The notes beneath the pieces were generated by a model. It searched no databases and was not told where the DNA came from. It worked only from the letters and a program-made list of their open reading frames with translations. Shown here in pieces: positions 35,750-46,686 of a stretch of DNA of 64,000 bases (the first letter of the stretch is position 1; the number at the start of each line of letters is the position of its first letter). A program made the position numbers and the translations under genes. This DNA comes from Anisus vortex (Eukaryota; Mollusca; Gastropoda; Planorbidae): the NCBI GenBank assembly GCA_949126835.1, contig OX421501.1, positions 3,418,999 to 3,482,998 of the forward strand, given 5' to 3'.

Positions 35750-35951
35750 CAAGGGTCAGAAACCTAGGGCACGCGTGCCAGACTTGGCACGCAGAGCTAT
35801 TTTTTTTCACTGGCACGCGGAAGACACACAAAAAGGCAATTCAAGTCTCTTCTACAAAAATAAAATCAGTATGACTTTACGAATGTTGGCACACAGAATG
35901 AGTTAAAAATCCTACCTTGGCAGACTAATATCAAAAGGTTGCCGACCCCTA
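35750..35951. mobile_element. hAT-type MITE (family H)
   Basis: 202 bp; ends CAAGGGTCAGAAACC and GGTTGCCGACCCCTA. Flanks ACCTAGAG and ACCTTGAG match at 7 of 8 positions. Confidence 0.8.
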
Positions 35952-36176
35952 ACCTTGAGAATTTGCTGGAACAAGGCTGACATCGGTCTTTCAAAAGCTC
36001 AAAGATGTGGCCCAGTTGAGTAGCTAGGGAATAGGAAGCCTATCGGGAAATATTTTTTTTATTTAACAGTAAATTTGCGCGCGTAGAAGTAAAAAAGGAA
36101 CAGGATGTTAAAATAATTTCTTTTCTTATAATATTGAAGTTTTAGGTCATAATTAATTAACGAATTTTCAGTTTTA

Positions 36177-36475
36177 TCAAAGACTATAAATAAGATGGAC
36201 CGCTTGCTTTATTTTTAGAGTTGAAATGTTAGTTTGCGCATGTGCGGCCTTCAATAAGTCATCAAGTTTTCCGGTGCACATCAAAGACTATAATGAGCTG
36301 GACCACTTGCTTTATTTTAAGAGCTTAACACTTTGTTTTTTCCGTGCGCACACTATCTTTAATGACTCCTAAACTTCCCTAAAGACTTCCACTGTATACA
36401 ACTTTTGATTTTAATCTTAGTTTTCCATTTGGAAAATCTTTGGTTTTATCTAATTACTGTCTAATGACTTCGTTT
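36177..36475 (+). repeat. palindromic MITE (family P), two broken left ends
   Basis: 'agactataaataagatggacc' at about 36181 and 'agactataatgagctggacc' at about 36286 in tandem, followed by family body. No intact right end. Confidence 0.65.
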
Positions 36476-36669
36476 ACTTGTTCTTCTATATTATCTTATA
36501 CATTAGAGTTACATTATAATTACTGTCTTAATAATGGGCCCCCTGTAACCTTAATGTACTGGTTGCCCCCTCTCCCGCTTCTTCTCTGGCCTATCTCTGG
36601 CATATCGTAGTAGTCTCTTTTTTTTTTTTTTTTACTAATGTTCAAAATTACCGACATTTGTCTTATAGA

Positions 36670-36875
36670 CCAGAGATCGGCAACCTATGGTACGAGTGCC
36701 AGACTTGGCACGCCGAGCGATTTTCAATGGCACGCGGAAGACCACCAAAAAGTAAATTCAGGTCTCTTCGACGAGAAATTGACTGCTAGAGCAGTGTGAC
36801 TTTAGACTGTTGGCACGCTGGATGAATTAGAAATCCTTCTTTGGCACGCTAATCTCAAAACGTTGCCGACCACTG
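36670..36875. mobile_element. hAT-type MITE (family H)
   Basis: Ends CAGAGATCGGCAACC and CGTTGCCGACCACTG around the usual 'ggcacgcggaagacc' body; no convincing flanking duplication. Confidence 0.75.
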
Positions 36876-36972
36876 TCGGTGGCAGGGATATAACCCGCGA
36901 CCTGTCAGTTGGTTTGTAGAAAACAATAATCTTTTTAATAGAAGGAGCGTCTATAAACTATAATGTATAAGA
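36876..36972. repeat. SINE family D scrap and LINE tail scrap
   Basis: 36876-36925 is the reverse complement of part of the 12089 tRNA-like repeat ('gtggcaggga', 'cgcgacctg'). 36926-36972 is the 3' end of family T ('aataatctttttaatagaagg', 'ataagataatat'). Confidence 0.6.
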
Positions 36973-37520
36973 TAATATAGAAGAACAAGTAAACAAAGTC
37001 ATTAGAAAACAGTTAGTTTTAAAGGGGTCTTAGGGGGAATAGGGGCTTAGGGTCTTAGGTGTTTAGGGTGTTAAGGTTATTGTAAGGGCCGTAAACATGA
37101 TATGGTTTAATGTCAATGTGCAGGTCCGTACAAATGATTGTTAGGCTTAAGGTGGACTTTATAGCATGTGAATAGTTTTAAAGTGCTATTAATATGATTT
37201 AATGAGCAGGACCGTACACTTGATACGTTATATATATGTATTTGGTGTTAACGGTTTCGTGTAGAGGGTCACCTAAGGAGTGAGGAAATGGAAAAAAAAA
37301 TTCAAAAAAATCATTCCTTCTCGACCTAAAAATGGAAAAACGTAGGCCACCCAGCAATTATTTTTCATTGTAATGTCATAATTAAGAAACAAATGCACAA
37401 CCTAAACAAATTTTTTATATGAAGTAAGTCGATTATTTGGGTTGAGAATTTTGCCAAGTGGTACATGTATACCATTATTATAAATACGATAATTTGATTA
37501 TTTCTAGATGGCAAAATTTA
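36973..37520. other. intergenic DNA with G-rich TTAGGG-like words
   Basis: 37020-37085 has several TTAGG/TTAGGG words on the plus strand but without regular spacing. No gene. Confidence 0.4.
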
Positions 37521-37559
37521 TTTCTGTTTTCATGACCAAGGAATATAAAGAATGTAAAG

Positions 37560-37715
37560 TGACTGTGATAGTTGAAAATAAACATTTTGATCTCCTCTCA
37601 TATTTTCTGCTTTCAAGAATGGTATACATGCACCATTTGACACTTTAAACAAACGACACTTCTTGGCAGCATTATAGTTACCTTTACAATTAACTACACC
37701 ACTTTTATTAGGCAT
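37560..37715 (-). pseudogene. THAP-domain relic of a P-like transposase
   Basis: The minus frame starts MPNKSGVVNCKGNYNAAKKC and continues RLFKVSN. It resembles the start of THAP domains (MPxxCxVxxCxNxY), with the first zinc-binding Cys lost (Ser). The frame decays after about 40 residues; no transposase body found. Confidence 0.5.
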
Positions 37716-37751
37716 TTTGATAAAAATACACGATCGAAAAATTGAAAACAA

Positions 37752-38750
37752 ACGCAGTGAAGTAAAATATCAACAACAACAAGTATCCATGCTGGAACCA
37801 AACTGTGTCTTATATTCATACGTCTTAAAAAAATAGTGCGCTCATGCTTGGTAATTATTGAGACATTTTAGTGGCTAATAGATCGTTCTTTGTCATTAAA
37901 TAAATGAAAAATGACATAAACCATTAATACAATTGAATCATATTAGTAAAGAATTTTGTTAGTTACTTAATAATAGTTTACTTTATATCACTGCGCCAAG
38001 GGAGTGTAACTCGCCTTTGCTAGCCAAGACAGAAATTCAAGTTTGCACGTCCTGTATTAAGTAGTTAATGACACCTATATTGATTATTTATTTAATGTTT
38101 TAATACGAGACTGGTTATTGCGCGATTGTTTTTTTTACTTCAAAGGGAAACAATCGAGGAAAATCAACTTGGAGAAAATTTGAGCTTGATAGAATCCCCT
38201 TGTAAAGTCGTTATTTTATATAGCTTTGCTTGTGTTTTACGTAGGCTACATGCATTTTTTTTTTCAATAATATAACTTTACTAGGACATGGTCAATGGTT
38301 TGAAAAGCTTGATTTTCGGACTGTCATATTTCTTGTGAATCTGTGTTATTAATAATCCATCTACATCACTGATATATAAAAAGAATGGATTGGACCCGGA
38401 CACTATAATAATATTATTGAAGACAAAATTAATAAGCTTTCACAAGCATTTCACTTTTCTATAAAATTGAATTTCCTAAACACTGACCTGTAAATACATT
38501 TCAAGTGACTTAGATTTCCTTTTCATCGTATAGATGTGTTCTAATTATAGGCGGTTTATTCCTATAACTCGATCATATGGATAAGTGAATAGTGTAAATA
38601 AGTGTAATCAATTCTAACCTCAACTTACACACACAAATCTATTATGGCGATCTTTTTATAGATCAGTGATCTACACTAACTCCTAAATTTGAGTTTGTTC
38701 TTAAACAGTGTGCGACAGTGAAAAACAATGTGTCTCGATTAGGCTTACTC
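37752..38750. other. AT-rich intergenic DNA
   Basis: Nothing recognised. Confidence 0.4.
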
Positions 38751-38752
38751 CA

Positions 38753-39070
38753 AAGACTTTAATAAGATGAACCGCTTGCTCTATTTCCATCGGCAAACAG
38801 AAAATACTTCTTTAAAACAAACTATTTTAGAATGTTATTGTCGTTTCGTTTTTATGAGCGCGCTGAGCATGCTTTGCATTAGCATGGAGTGAGGCGTTAT
38901 ATAAGTGACAAATTATATAATTATTATTATTTTTAGAGCTTAGGCTATGCATGTTTTTTTTCGTCTTCAACTAATAAGGCTGTCTGAATGAATTCTACGC
39001 TCCTACGATTGCATTAAAAGTTTCCACAGTTTACAACTTTAGATTTTAATCTTAATTTTCCATTCAGAAA
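38753..39070. repeat. palindromic MITE (family P) with nested repeat
   Basis: Left end 'agactttaataagatgaacc', interrupted at about 38820-38935 by the inverted TATAGCGC-type repeat, then the family body ('ttaaaagtttccacagtttac', 'ttttccattcag'). Confidence 0.65.
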
Positions 39071-39074
39071 AGTC

Positions 39075-39262
39075 CCCCCGAGACTTGATGGTGCCCTTGA
39101 GTCTACCTACCTCGATTGGGTACCTGACACTAGTTGGGGTAAAGCAAAGGCGGCTGAGCTTTGTGCTGGCCACACATCCCCCTCGTATGCCGTGGCCACA
39201 GAAAATGTGAATGCTGCTTCACCAGCCCTGTAATCAGTTTGTTCCGACGGTTACTTTACTTT
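39075..39262 (+). repeat. SINE family S, lacking the tRNA head
   Basis: Body from 'gatggtgcccttgagtctac' to 'cagtttgttccgacgg'. Confidence 0.8.
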
Positions 39263-39264
39263 AC

Positions 39265-39425
39265 ATGCCTTTAAAATGGGTTGCCTAAACAATAAACCAA
39301 TAAATTGAAATCAGTTAAAAAGCTAATCAAAATAAAAGCCTAAAATCAAACCACTAATAAGCGTTGGAAGCAAAAAATATTATCTAGGCCTATAAAAGGA
39401 GCGCCTATAACATCTAAGTTAAAGT
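39265..39425 (+). repeat. LINE 3'-end repeat (family T)
   Basis: 'tgggttgcctaaac', 'agcgttgga', then 'aaaaggagcgcctataacatc'. Confidence 0.65.
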
Positions 39426-39470
39426 TAAGAAACAAGTCGGCTAAGCTTAATAAGTCTATCCAAAGACTGT

Positions 39471-39748
39471 AATAAGATGGGCCTCTTATATGTTCTTTTT
39501 TATTTCGTGCGCAACCAATAAGGTTGTCTTGAATTACTTCTACGATCCTACGATTGCATTAAAGGTTTCCGCTGTATACAACTTTCGATTTTATTCATAA
39601 TTTTCCATTGAGAAAACCATAGCAAATTACTAAAACGAAAGTCTAGAGGACTTAGTGCGATCGGAAATTACGAAACTAAGTGTTTCATGTTATCAAATTG
39701 CAGAAATATCAAAGCAAGCGGTCCATCTTATTATAGTCTTTGGTCTAT
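39471..39748. mobile_element. palindromic MITE (family P), near full length
   Basis: Left 'agactgtaataagatggg', right 'agcaagcggtccatcttatt' followed by ATAGTCTTTGG. Body shares 'tgtatacaactttcgatttt' with the 4671 copy. Confidence 0.75.
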
Positions 39749-40210
39749 CATTTTCAAAAGATATTTCATTATTTAAATGTTTTTCCTATATGTAACAAAA
39801 ATATTCGTATAATTTATCTGAAAATATTTTTTTTATCAACACCCGCATAAGTAAGCATAAACTACGGTCTCTCTATTGTATATACATCAAAATACTCTGT
39901 TTTTTGCATCATGTTCCTGTTTTGTCGGGCGGAAGACTTCCTGTTTTGACGATGCTTCGAGGTGTGACCAAAGCTTTCACGCGGGATAATGGCCGTGTTG
40001 CTGCCAGATCGTCCGATACTAGATCTTTATCTATAGAACAAAGAAACGTCCCAAGATCCGCATGTTTTCATGACCTACTTTTAGGGCAATATTGTTAGCT
40101 CAACATAATTGTTGTCTTTGTTTAATTTATCCCAATATATTTGAAATTCTCAAACTATTTTCAAAGTATCCAAAAGTTTTTTTTACAAAACAAATCAAAT
40201 TTTCATGTCT
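39749..40210. other. intergenic DNA
   Basis: Short plus ORF 39904-40098 has no recognisable domain or splice context. Confidence 0.4.
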
Positions 40211-40555
40211 AATTCGAAAGAGGGCAGAAGGGCAAAGAGTGAAGTAGTAATAATGCATAAGGCATTAAACTCGAATTCAGAAATACAATCCAGATGACAA
40301 CCTGTTGCAATGCTCAGATAAACATAAAGACAAAAACATTTTCCTTATCCCTTATGCATATAAGTACTCTTTCTACTGGAGTGGCATTCGGGCATGGAAT
40401 GGGTTAACTGAAAAAAAAATCAGAAAAATCCGTATCTTCATCATCATTTAAAAGCTTAATAAAAGTGCAAAACTAGACTCGGACCACGGATGAGCGTAGG
40501 ACGCAATAATCGTCTTTATAGAAAGAGCGTCTGTAAGATATAAGATAAGATACAG
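40211..40555 (+). repeat. LINE 3'-end repeat (family T), longer copy
   Basis: Begins 'gaaagagggcagaagggcaaag', runs through 'cattcgggcatggaatgggt' to 'agcgtctgtaagatataagat'. Frames broken. Confidence 0.8.
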
Positions 40556-40648
40556 CTACTATGGCTTGTATTGATTAGATGTCAGGTCATAATATTTCGT
40601 TATTTTTTTTAAAGCTAATTAAAAAAATCAGCAACCTTATTATGTTAA

Positions 40649-40721
40649 CCCTTCCCGTACCGACCTACTTCTATCTATGCTGCCTTCTGTTCCGCTATAT
40701 ACGCGCCCGGGACTGTAAGGG
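40649..40721. mobile_element. 73-bp piggyBac-type MITE
   Basis: Flanked by TTAA (40645-40648, 40722-40725); near-identical to the copy at 27508-27580. Confidence 0.8.
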
Positions 40722-40725
40722 TTAA

Positions 40726-40798
40726 CTCTTTCAAGACCAGTCATTGTTCAAAGTAAAATGTGAAGAATACATTAAAAATACCAATGAGCTTGAAAGGG
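40726..40798. mobile_element. second TTAA-flanked MITE, abutting
   Basis: CTCTTTCAAG at the left and CTTGAAAGGG at the right (9 of 10 complementary) between TTAA at 40722-40725, shared with the previous element, and TTAA at 40799-40802. Confidence 0.7.
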
Positions 40799-40802
40799 TT
40801 AA

Positions 40803-41215
40803 TGCTGTGCCAAAGTGGGCTTTCTGATTCAATCAGCGTGCCGAACAGCCAAGAACATTATCCTACTCACAGTTCTCGTAAAAAGATAATTGAATTACCG
40901 TTTTGGTGGGATTTGCAGCGTACCATTCAAAATGGCCGTGCTTGCCAAGACAGGGAAACATGTTGCTCAGGTTACCGACTCCATGCTCTTTAACATTTTT
41001 ACTGGCTTGCGCATTGTTCCTAATGCTCATGGCACAAAGGGACGAAACAAAGTCTTCCCGCTTCTTCACGTGCGATGACGGAAATGTCCCAAGAATGACC
41101 CTTTTTTTTTGTTGTTGTTTTGCTTCCGGTTCATCTGTTCTGTACACCGCCATGTTACGTTTGGTCGAGCCAACTCTCTGATCTAATCAAAAGTAAAACA
41201 CAAAGTATCCATTAT
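40803..41215. other. unassigned segment with a 96-codon minus ORF
   Basis: Minus ORF 40863-41153 starts MAVYRTDEPEAK and has plausible coding texture but no domain I recognise. Three plus ORFs overlap it. It may be a gene fragment or a decayed transposon. Confidence 0.25.
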
Positions 41216-41221
41216 TTTATA

Positions 41222-41385
41222 TGTTATAGACTCTCCTTCTATATAGAAAGTTATTGCGTCCTACGCTTATCCGTGGTTTGTGTGTAGTCTTTCATTTTGA
41301 TTATTGTTTTAAATAAGTCGAGTTTTTTTTTCGATTTCCTGATTTGTGCATTCAACCCATTCCAGACCCGTATGCCACCTAGGGA
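41222..41385 (-). repeat. LINE 3'-end repeat (family T)
   Basis: 'ttatagactctccttctata', 'tgcgtcctacgcttatccg', 'ttcaacccattccag'. Confidence 0.75.
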
Positions 41386-41439
41386 ATCTCTTTAAGACCT
41401 TGTTGATTAATGGCGCTAGTTGATCATCGTACGTCATTT

Positions 41440-41510
41440 CCCCATCGTGGCGACATCATACAAGAGGATTGTGAGGCCAGCACAATGCCCAGCAGCTTTG
41501 TTAATTGTTT
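41440..41510 (-). repeat. SINE family S scrap
   Basis: 'attgtgaggccagcacaatg' and 'cccagcagcttt' match the reverse of the SINE body. Confidence 0.5.
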
Positions 41511-41559
41511 TGTTCACAAATTAATGTCATGTACCCCAACAATACAAGTATTTAAATCT

Positions 41560-41712
41560 TATCTTATACATTACATTCTATAAAGAAGATTTTTGCGTCC
41601 TACGCTCATCCGTGGTCCGAGTCAAGTCTTGCATATTTATTAGTGTTTTAAATAATTTTAAGTTACTGGTTTTCCTGGTTTGTTCAGGCAACCCATTCCA
41701 TCCTGGTGTTTA
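41560..41712 (-). repeat. LINE 3'-end repeat (family T)
   Basis: 'ttatcttatacattacattc', 'tgcgtcctacgctcatccg', 'caggcaacccattccatcc'. Confidence 0.8.
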
Positions 41713-42300
41713 GAACAGAAATGTAAACTAAAGACCTTTACAACAGCAATCTAACTTACCATATGATGTTATATAATTAACATAAACGTGGTGTAATGTT
41801 ATTTAAATGAATATGATACACATAATCAATATTTCACATTTGTTATTTCTGTCGTTGTTGTTTTGTAACATAATTATGATGTTAATTTTTTATTGTTTAT
41901 TAATCATTTATACTTCTAAGTTGAAAACAACAACAAACAAAAATTTCATAAATATTCCTATGACCTACATTGCCAACATAGTATTAAACGAATTTTTTTT
42001 TGTAGACAACGCAAAAAAAAAAAAAAAAAAAATTTGGGTTTACAGGGAGTGGGGGCAAATGATGTGTGTGTGTGGGGGGGGGGAGGAAACAATGAATTGA
42101 GACTTCATGTTTCTTAATACAATGCTAAGTAGACTAAATGGTATATTATTTCTATGCTATTTCTTCATCCGTGCATTGAAATCGAAATAACAACAACAGC
42201 AACAAATATCGTAGAGTTATTTCTTTTTGAAACGCAATTTAGTATAGAAGTAACATCCAAGTATCGTCCAGGTGTTGAAAGATATCGATACCAAACTATA
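41713..42300. other. AT-rich upstream region
   Basis: Long A run at about 42013-42031 and G run at 42074-42082; no gene supported. Precedes the secreted-protein promoter. Confidence 0.4.
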
Positions 42301-42307
42301 AGATGTG

Positions 42308-42315
42308 TATAAAAG
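42308..42315 (+). promoter_or_regulatory. TATA box of the 12-cysteine secreted protein
   Basis: TATAAAAG, 71 bp upstream of the ATG at 42379. Predicted start at about 42335-42340, giving a 5' UTR of about 40 bases. Confidence 0.7.
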
Positions 42316-42378
42316 GATCCCAGCATCTCTGCAGTAGTTGTCAATAACTTTAACTTGCACAGCAATCACAAGCTCATC

Positions 42379-45300
42379 ATGTCTTATATATTTATTGCTT
42401 TGATCGCGTTTGTTTGGACTGCAACTGCCTACCCCACTGGTAAGTCTCAGTATTTGAAACTCTAGGGCGCACTAACCAAGCAGTATCTGCTACCAGTGCT
42501 GTTTTGTCAATTCATTAGATTAATTTATATTGAGCAGTCGGTCATTCTTTTGAAGCCGTTTCAATTTCTGTTTCGTACGTTCCAAGCATTGACTAACCTT
42601 GGGCGGTAAATAATTCTTTTCAAGCCATTTCTATTACCTTTTCGTGGGTGGCCGAGCGGCAGCGTGCTCGACTGGCGATCCGAAGGTTCTGTGTTCGAAT
42701 CCCAGTGAAGGCTAGGATTTTTTTTCGCGGGTCTGGAGGGTGTCCCTGAGTCTACCCAGCTCTGATGGGTACCTGACCTTAGTTGGGTTAAAGTAAAGGC
42801 GGCTGGGCATTGTGCTGGCCACACATCCCATCATATGCCGTTGACATAAAAACTGGTGAACGCTGCTTTACCAGCCCTATGATCAGTTTGGTCCGAAGGG
42901 TACTTTACTTACTTACTTCTATTACATTTCGCTCACCCTAGAATTAAGTTACATTTCGATGGGTGGCATATAACTCTTTTCAAGCCATGTTTATCATTTT
43001 TTTGGCTATTTCCGAGCATTCAGTTATCTTTTCTTGTGTAGTAAATCAATTTTTTTCAAACAGTTTCTATTCATAGTTCTATTTGTTCCATTCGCTGCAT
43101 TAAATCAAAATAATTGGTGGTAATTCACAGGTAAATTGAATACGCATGTTTCGTTTACGTCATCAGCTCTTGTGTCTTTTTGTTTTATACTGTCGCTACC
43201 AGTCTCACTTCTTACGATGTTTCACTGACCTAAGAAATGTTTGCATTTAACAAATCTATTATAGATCTATTTATATTTTAACATGTCGTATTACAGATAA
43301 TCAGTGTAGACAGTATGAGCAGAATGCTACAGCGGTAGCCACCAAATGTATGGGCGATGACTCGGAGCTGGTTTTCAAGCTCGCTGTAGATTGGCAGAAA
43401 CCCTTTGACGTCATCTGCACGTAAGTACGCTTTTTTACCAATTTTTATGAACACAATAATAATAATAATTGTATTTGTATAGCGCTGCCAACAAACATAA
43501 TATAAGCTCAGAGCGCATTTAACATTGAGCAAAAAACAACTAAGAACACGGATATAATTCTCCGGGTTAATATATATATATTAATCGAATTGATAATCTC
43601 AAAACTTTACAAACATAGGACAAAGCAAATAAATGTAGCATTAACCAACCTAATATAAAAGTATAACAGCAGGGGTTCTAAAACTAGTTTAAGGGACACT
43701 ATCACAGCGCTTCCCAAACTTTGTTTGCCGTGCCCCGGTTATTTTATTATTTTTTTTACTTCGTGAATCGGTAACATTTTTATTCACTAAACTAGTTTAT
43801 TTACACTAAACTTACTTTTTACTACACTATTTACGGTGGCAGCGCGTTCGACTGGCCTACCGAAGGTCCTGGGCTCGAATCCTAGGATTTGTTTTTGGTT
43901 CTGGAGGCTGTCCTTAAAGTCTACCCAACTCACACGACAGTAGTTGTGGGGTAAAGTAAAGGCGACTGGACGTTGTGTTGGCTACACAATCCCCTAGTAT
44001 GCCGTGGCCACATAATCTGGGGAACGCTGCTTTACCGACCCTATGGATCTATTTGGTCCGACAGGATTGCTTCAGTGACCGTTATAGTGACTAAAAGCTA
44101 TACGACGTGCTAGGCACTAACCAAAAATTGCTTCAATAGTGTCCGGTCTGTGTTCTACACCTTAAAGACGTTGGTTCTGTTATTCTCTCTTATCACAAGT
44201 TCATTTTATATTCGCTTACTATATGTTTACAAAAAATTAAATTGAAGACTAGGATGCTAATAGTATGTGTTATACAGGAGGTAGACTATTTAAAATGTAT
44301 TAGACAAACTCTGTAGTAATTTAAAAGACAGATCAGATAAGCATAATGACTAAAACACGTTCGTTATCCCTTATGCAAGAACAGATGCATATTAAGTAAT
44401 AAGTCTCACCGAGTGGCAACCGTGCATGGCATGGGTTGCCTGAACAAACCAGGCAAACCCTGTAACTTAACATCATTTTAAAACACTAATAGAAATGCAG
44501 GGCTAGACTCAACCCGCAGACCTGCATAGGACGCAATAATCTTCTTTATAGAATGAGCGTCTGTAATGTATTAGACAATATGTCTTCGATATATTCACTG
44601 TATTGCACACAAATCCTATCAGGAATCTGGATGAGGTAGTAGATCTAATCCACTGCATGCAAAACGAAGTGGTAGGATGCCTGTCATACAGAGACGAGAT
44701 GATGGATATCTTGCCTGACAAAGAGAGACTGTTGGATGGTGTGACGTTCATCTGTGATAACAAAGCAGGTAAATTGCGTTCTATATCCATGTTTAAAATA
44801 AACTGGCTTCTATATCCAAGTGAGGTTTAAAAAATCTCGTGTCAAGAGGAATGACATCAGACCAAAGCTTGTCTTATGTCACTTGATTCACCTGACAGGA
44901 TTCTAAAACGGGCTTCAATTCAACTCATATTTATAATAAATCTTTAACCAAAGTTTGAAAAGCAATATACTTTGTCATCTGATTAAAGATAGTTTAACTA
45001 AGATATTTTTCATTAACTTTGTCCGGGGTATATAAAAATAGTATCATTGTAAACTAAAATCATTTTAAACTAAAGTAGCAACTGTTTTATCTAATGAATT
45101 CTATTATTGGCATAGTTAAGTTGAACTTTTTGCAATAAATCAACAAGTTGTACAAACGTTAGTGATAACAATTTTATTGAATGAATGTTCTTGCAGCGCT
45201 CATAGACAACAAGTGTATGGAGAGTACACACTTAGAACACATGCAATGCCTGGTGAGCAAAATGTACACACTGAAAATGTTTTTGGGCGAACCAAGGAAA

Positions 45301-46641
45301 GAAAATATACAAACTGCTCTGTGCAGGTAAAGAGAATTGTGTTGTTGTTTTTTTTGTAACTTGTAACTTTGCTTGGACGTGAGTAAGACTACGCTAATAA
45401 TCTTATTGGAGAGTCAAATGGGGTGGCCTGGTGGCCGAGCCGTCAGCGCGTTCGGATTGCGTACCGAAGGTCCTGGGTTTGTATCCTGATGAAGGCTAGG
45501 ATTTGTTTCCGGGTCTGGAGGGTGTCCCCTGAGTCTACCTAGCGCTGATGGGTACCTGACTTTAGTTGGGGTTACACAATTTTCTATTATGCGGTGAACA
45601 ATGCTTGACCGACCCCAGGGAACAAATGGGTCCCACGGGGTAGAGTCCATTACTGTATGTTCCCTTAACGTAATGCTTCAGTGCAAGAACAAGAGTCAAC
45701 GTGACCGCCTTTATAAACCTGGGAACATAGTAAGTGTTTGTACTAGGTATACAAAAAAAACCTTCTGATAAGCAAAACATTAATATGACATGTTTTGTCT
45801 ATCTTAAAATTTCGCTTAGCACTTCGGTGCTCAAAAATGGAATCGGTGATGCATTACTTCCAAGTCCGGTTTAACAATACTTGGCAATGCTAGTTCGCCT
45901 TGCTCCTTAATGTTTTGTCGTATCGTTCTCATATCCCTTCCTATGTAACAGATTTTGAACCGCAAAGAGATTTATGAGAAGACTATTGCAATAGCAGTCT
46001 AATATGGTCAATAAAATATTAGACATGAATTTTAACACAGCACGCATTTCTATAACTTTAGCTACAGTATTATGAAAAAAAAAGCTTTTGATGTTTAGGT
46101 GAACATTCAAATGTGAATATGCGAAGAGAGCCAGCCTAAAAATTGTCGATGCCCCCGTTTAAGGCAAACTTCGGTTCCTCTGATCAGTTTGATGAAATAT
46201 ATATTTTCAAAAAGAAAAATGCATGCAAAATACATAGTTAGGTTTAAATATAGTTAATATTGTTGTTCTTTTGAACATATATATTCTAGCATTTTGATTC
46301 GCAGATCTTTAAGACGACCGATCGCAAAAATAAAGTACCCGGTATTTTTTTAACTTTTTATTTTATTGGTTGATCCTGGCGCCCTGTTGAAAACTAGCAC
46401 ATTGCCGGTAACTTGAGCCAGGTATCTGTACACAAACCTGTATGTTTAAATATATTAATGTGTGAGTATGTTGTTTTTCAGTATATTCAAAGCACAGGAG
46501 CAGTGTTATCAACTGTTCCACGGAAATTGCACCGAGGAGCTCCTTGACCTTGCTTACCAAACTTACGATAAACTTTTCCACCTAGACAGATGCGACTCAA
46601 ATAACACATTGGTGGTCCAGCAGGAAAATTTGGTCAGTTTT

Positions 46642-46686
<45 letters not shown>

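Noticed and set aside
37020..37085. Interstitial telomere repeat (TTAGGG)
   Set aside because: Only a few irregularly spaced TTAGGG words, no tandem array.
40863..41153. 96-codon minus ORF as a confident gene
   Set aside because: Coding-like texture but no domain, no clear promoter and three overlapping frames; left as unassigned.
41807..42100. 97-codon plus ORF upstream of the secreted-protein gene
   Set aside because: Hydrophobic residues come from T-rich DNA and the end from A and G runs; no splice or promoter support.
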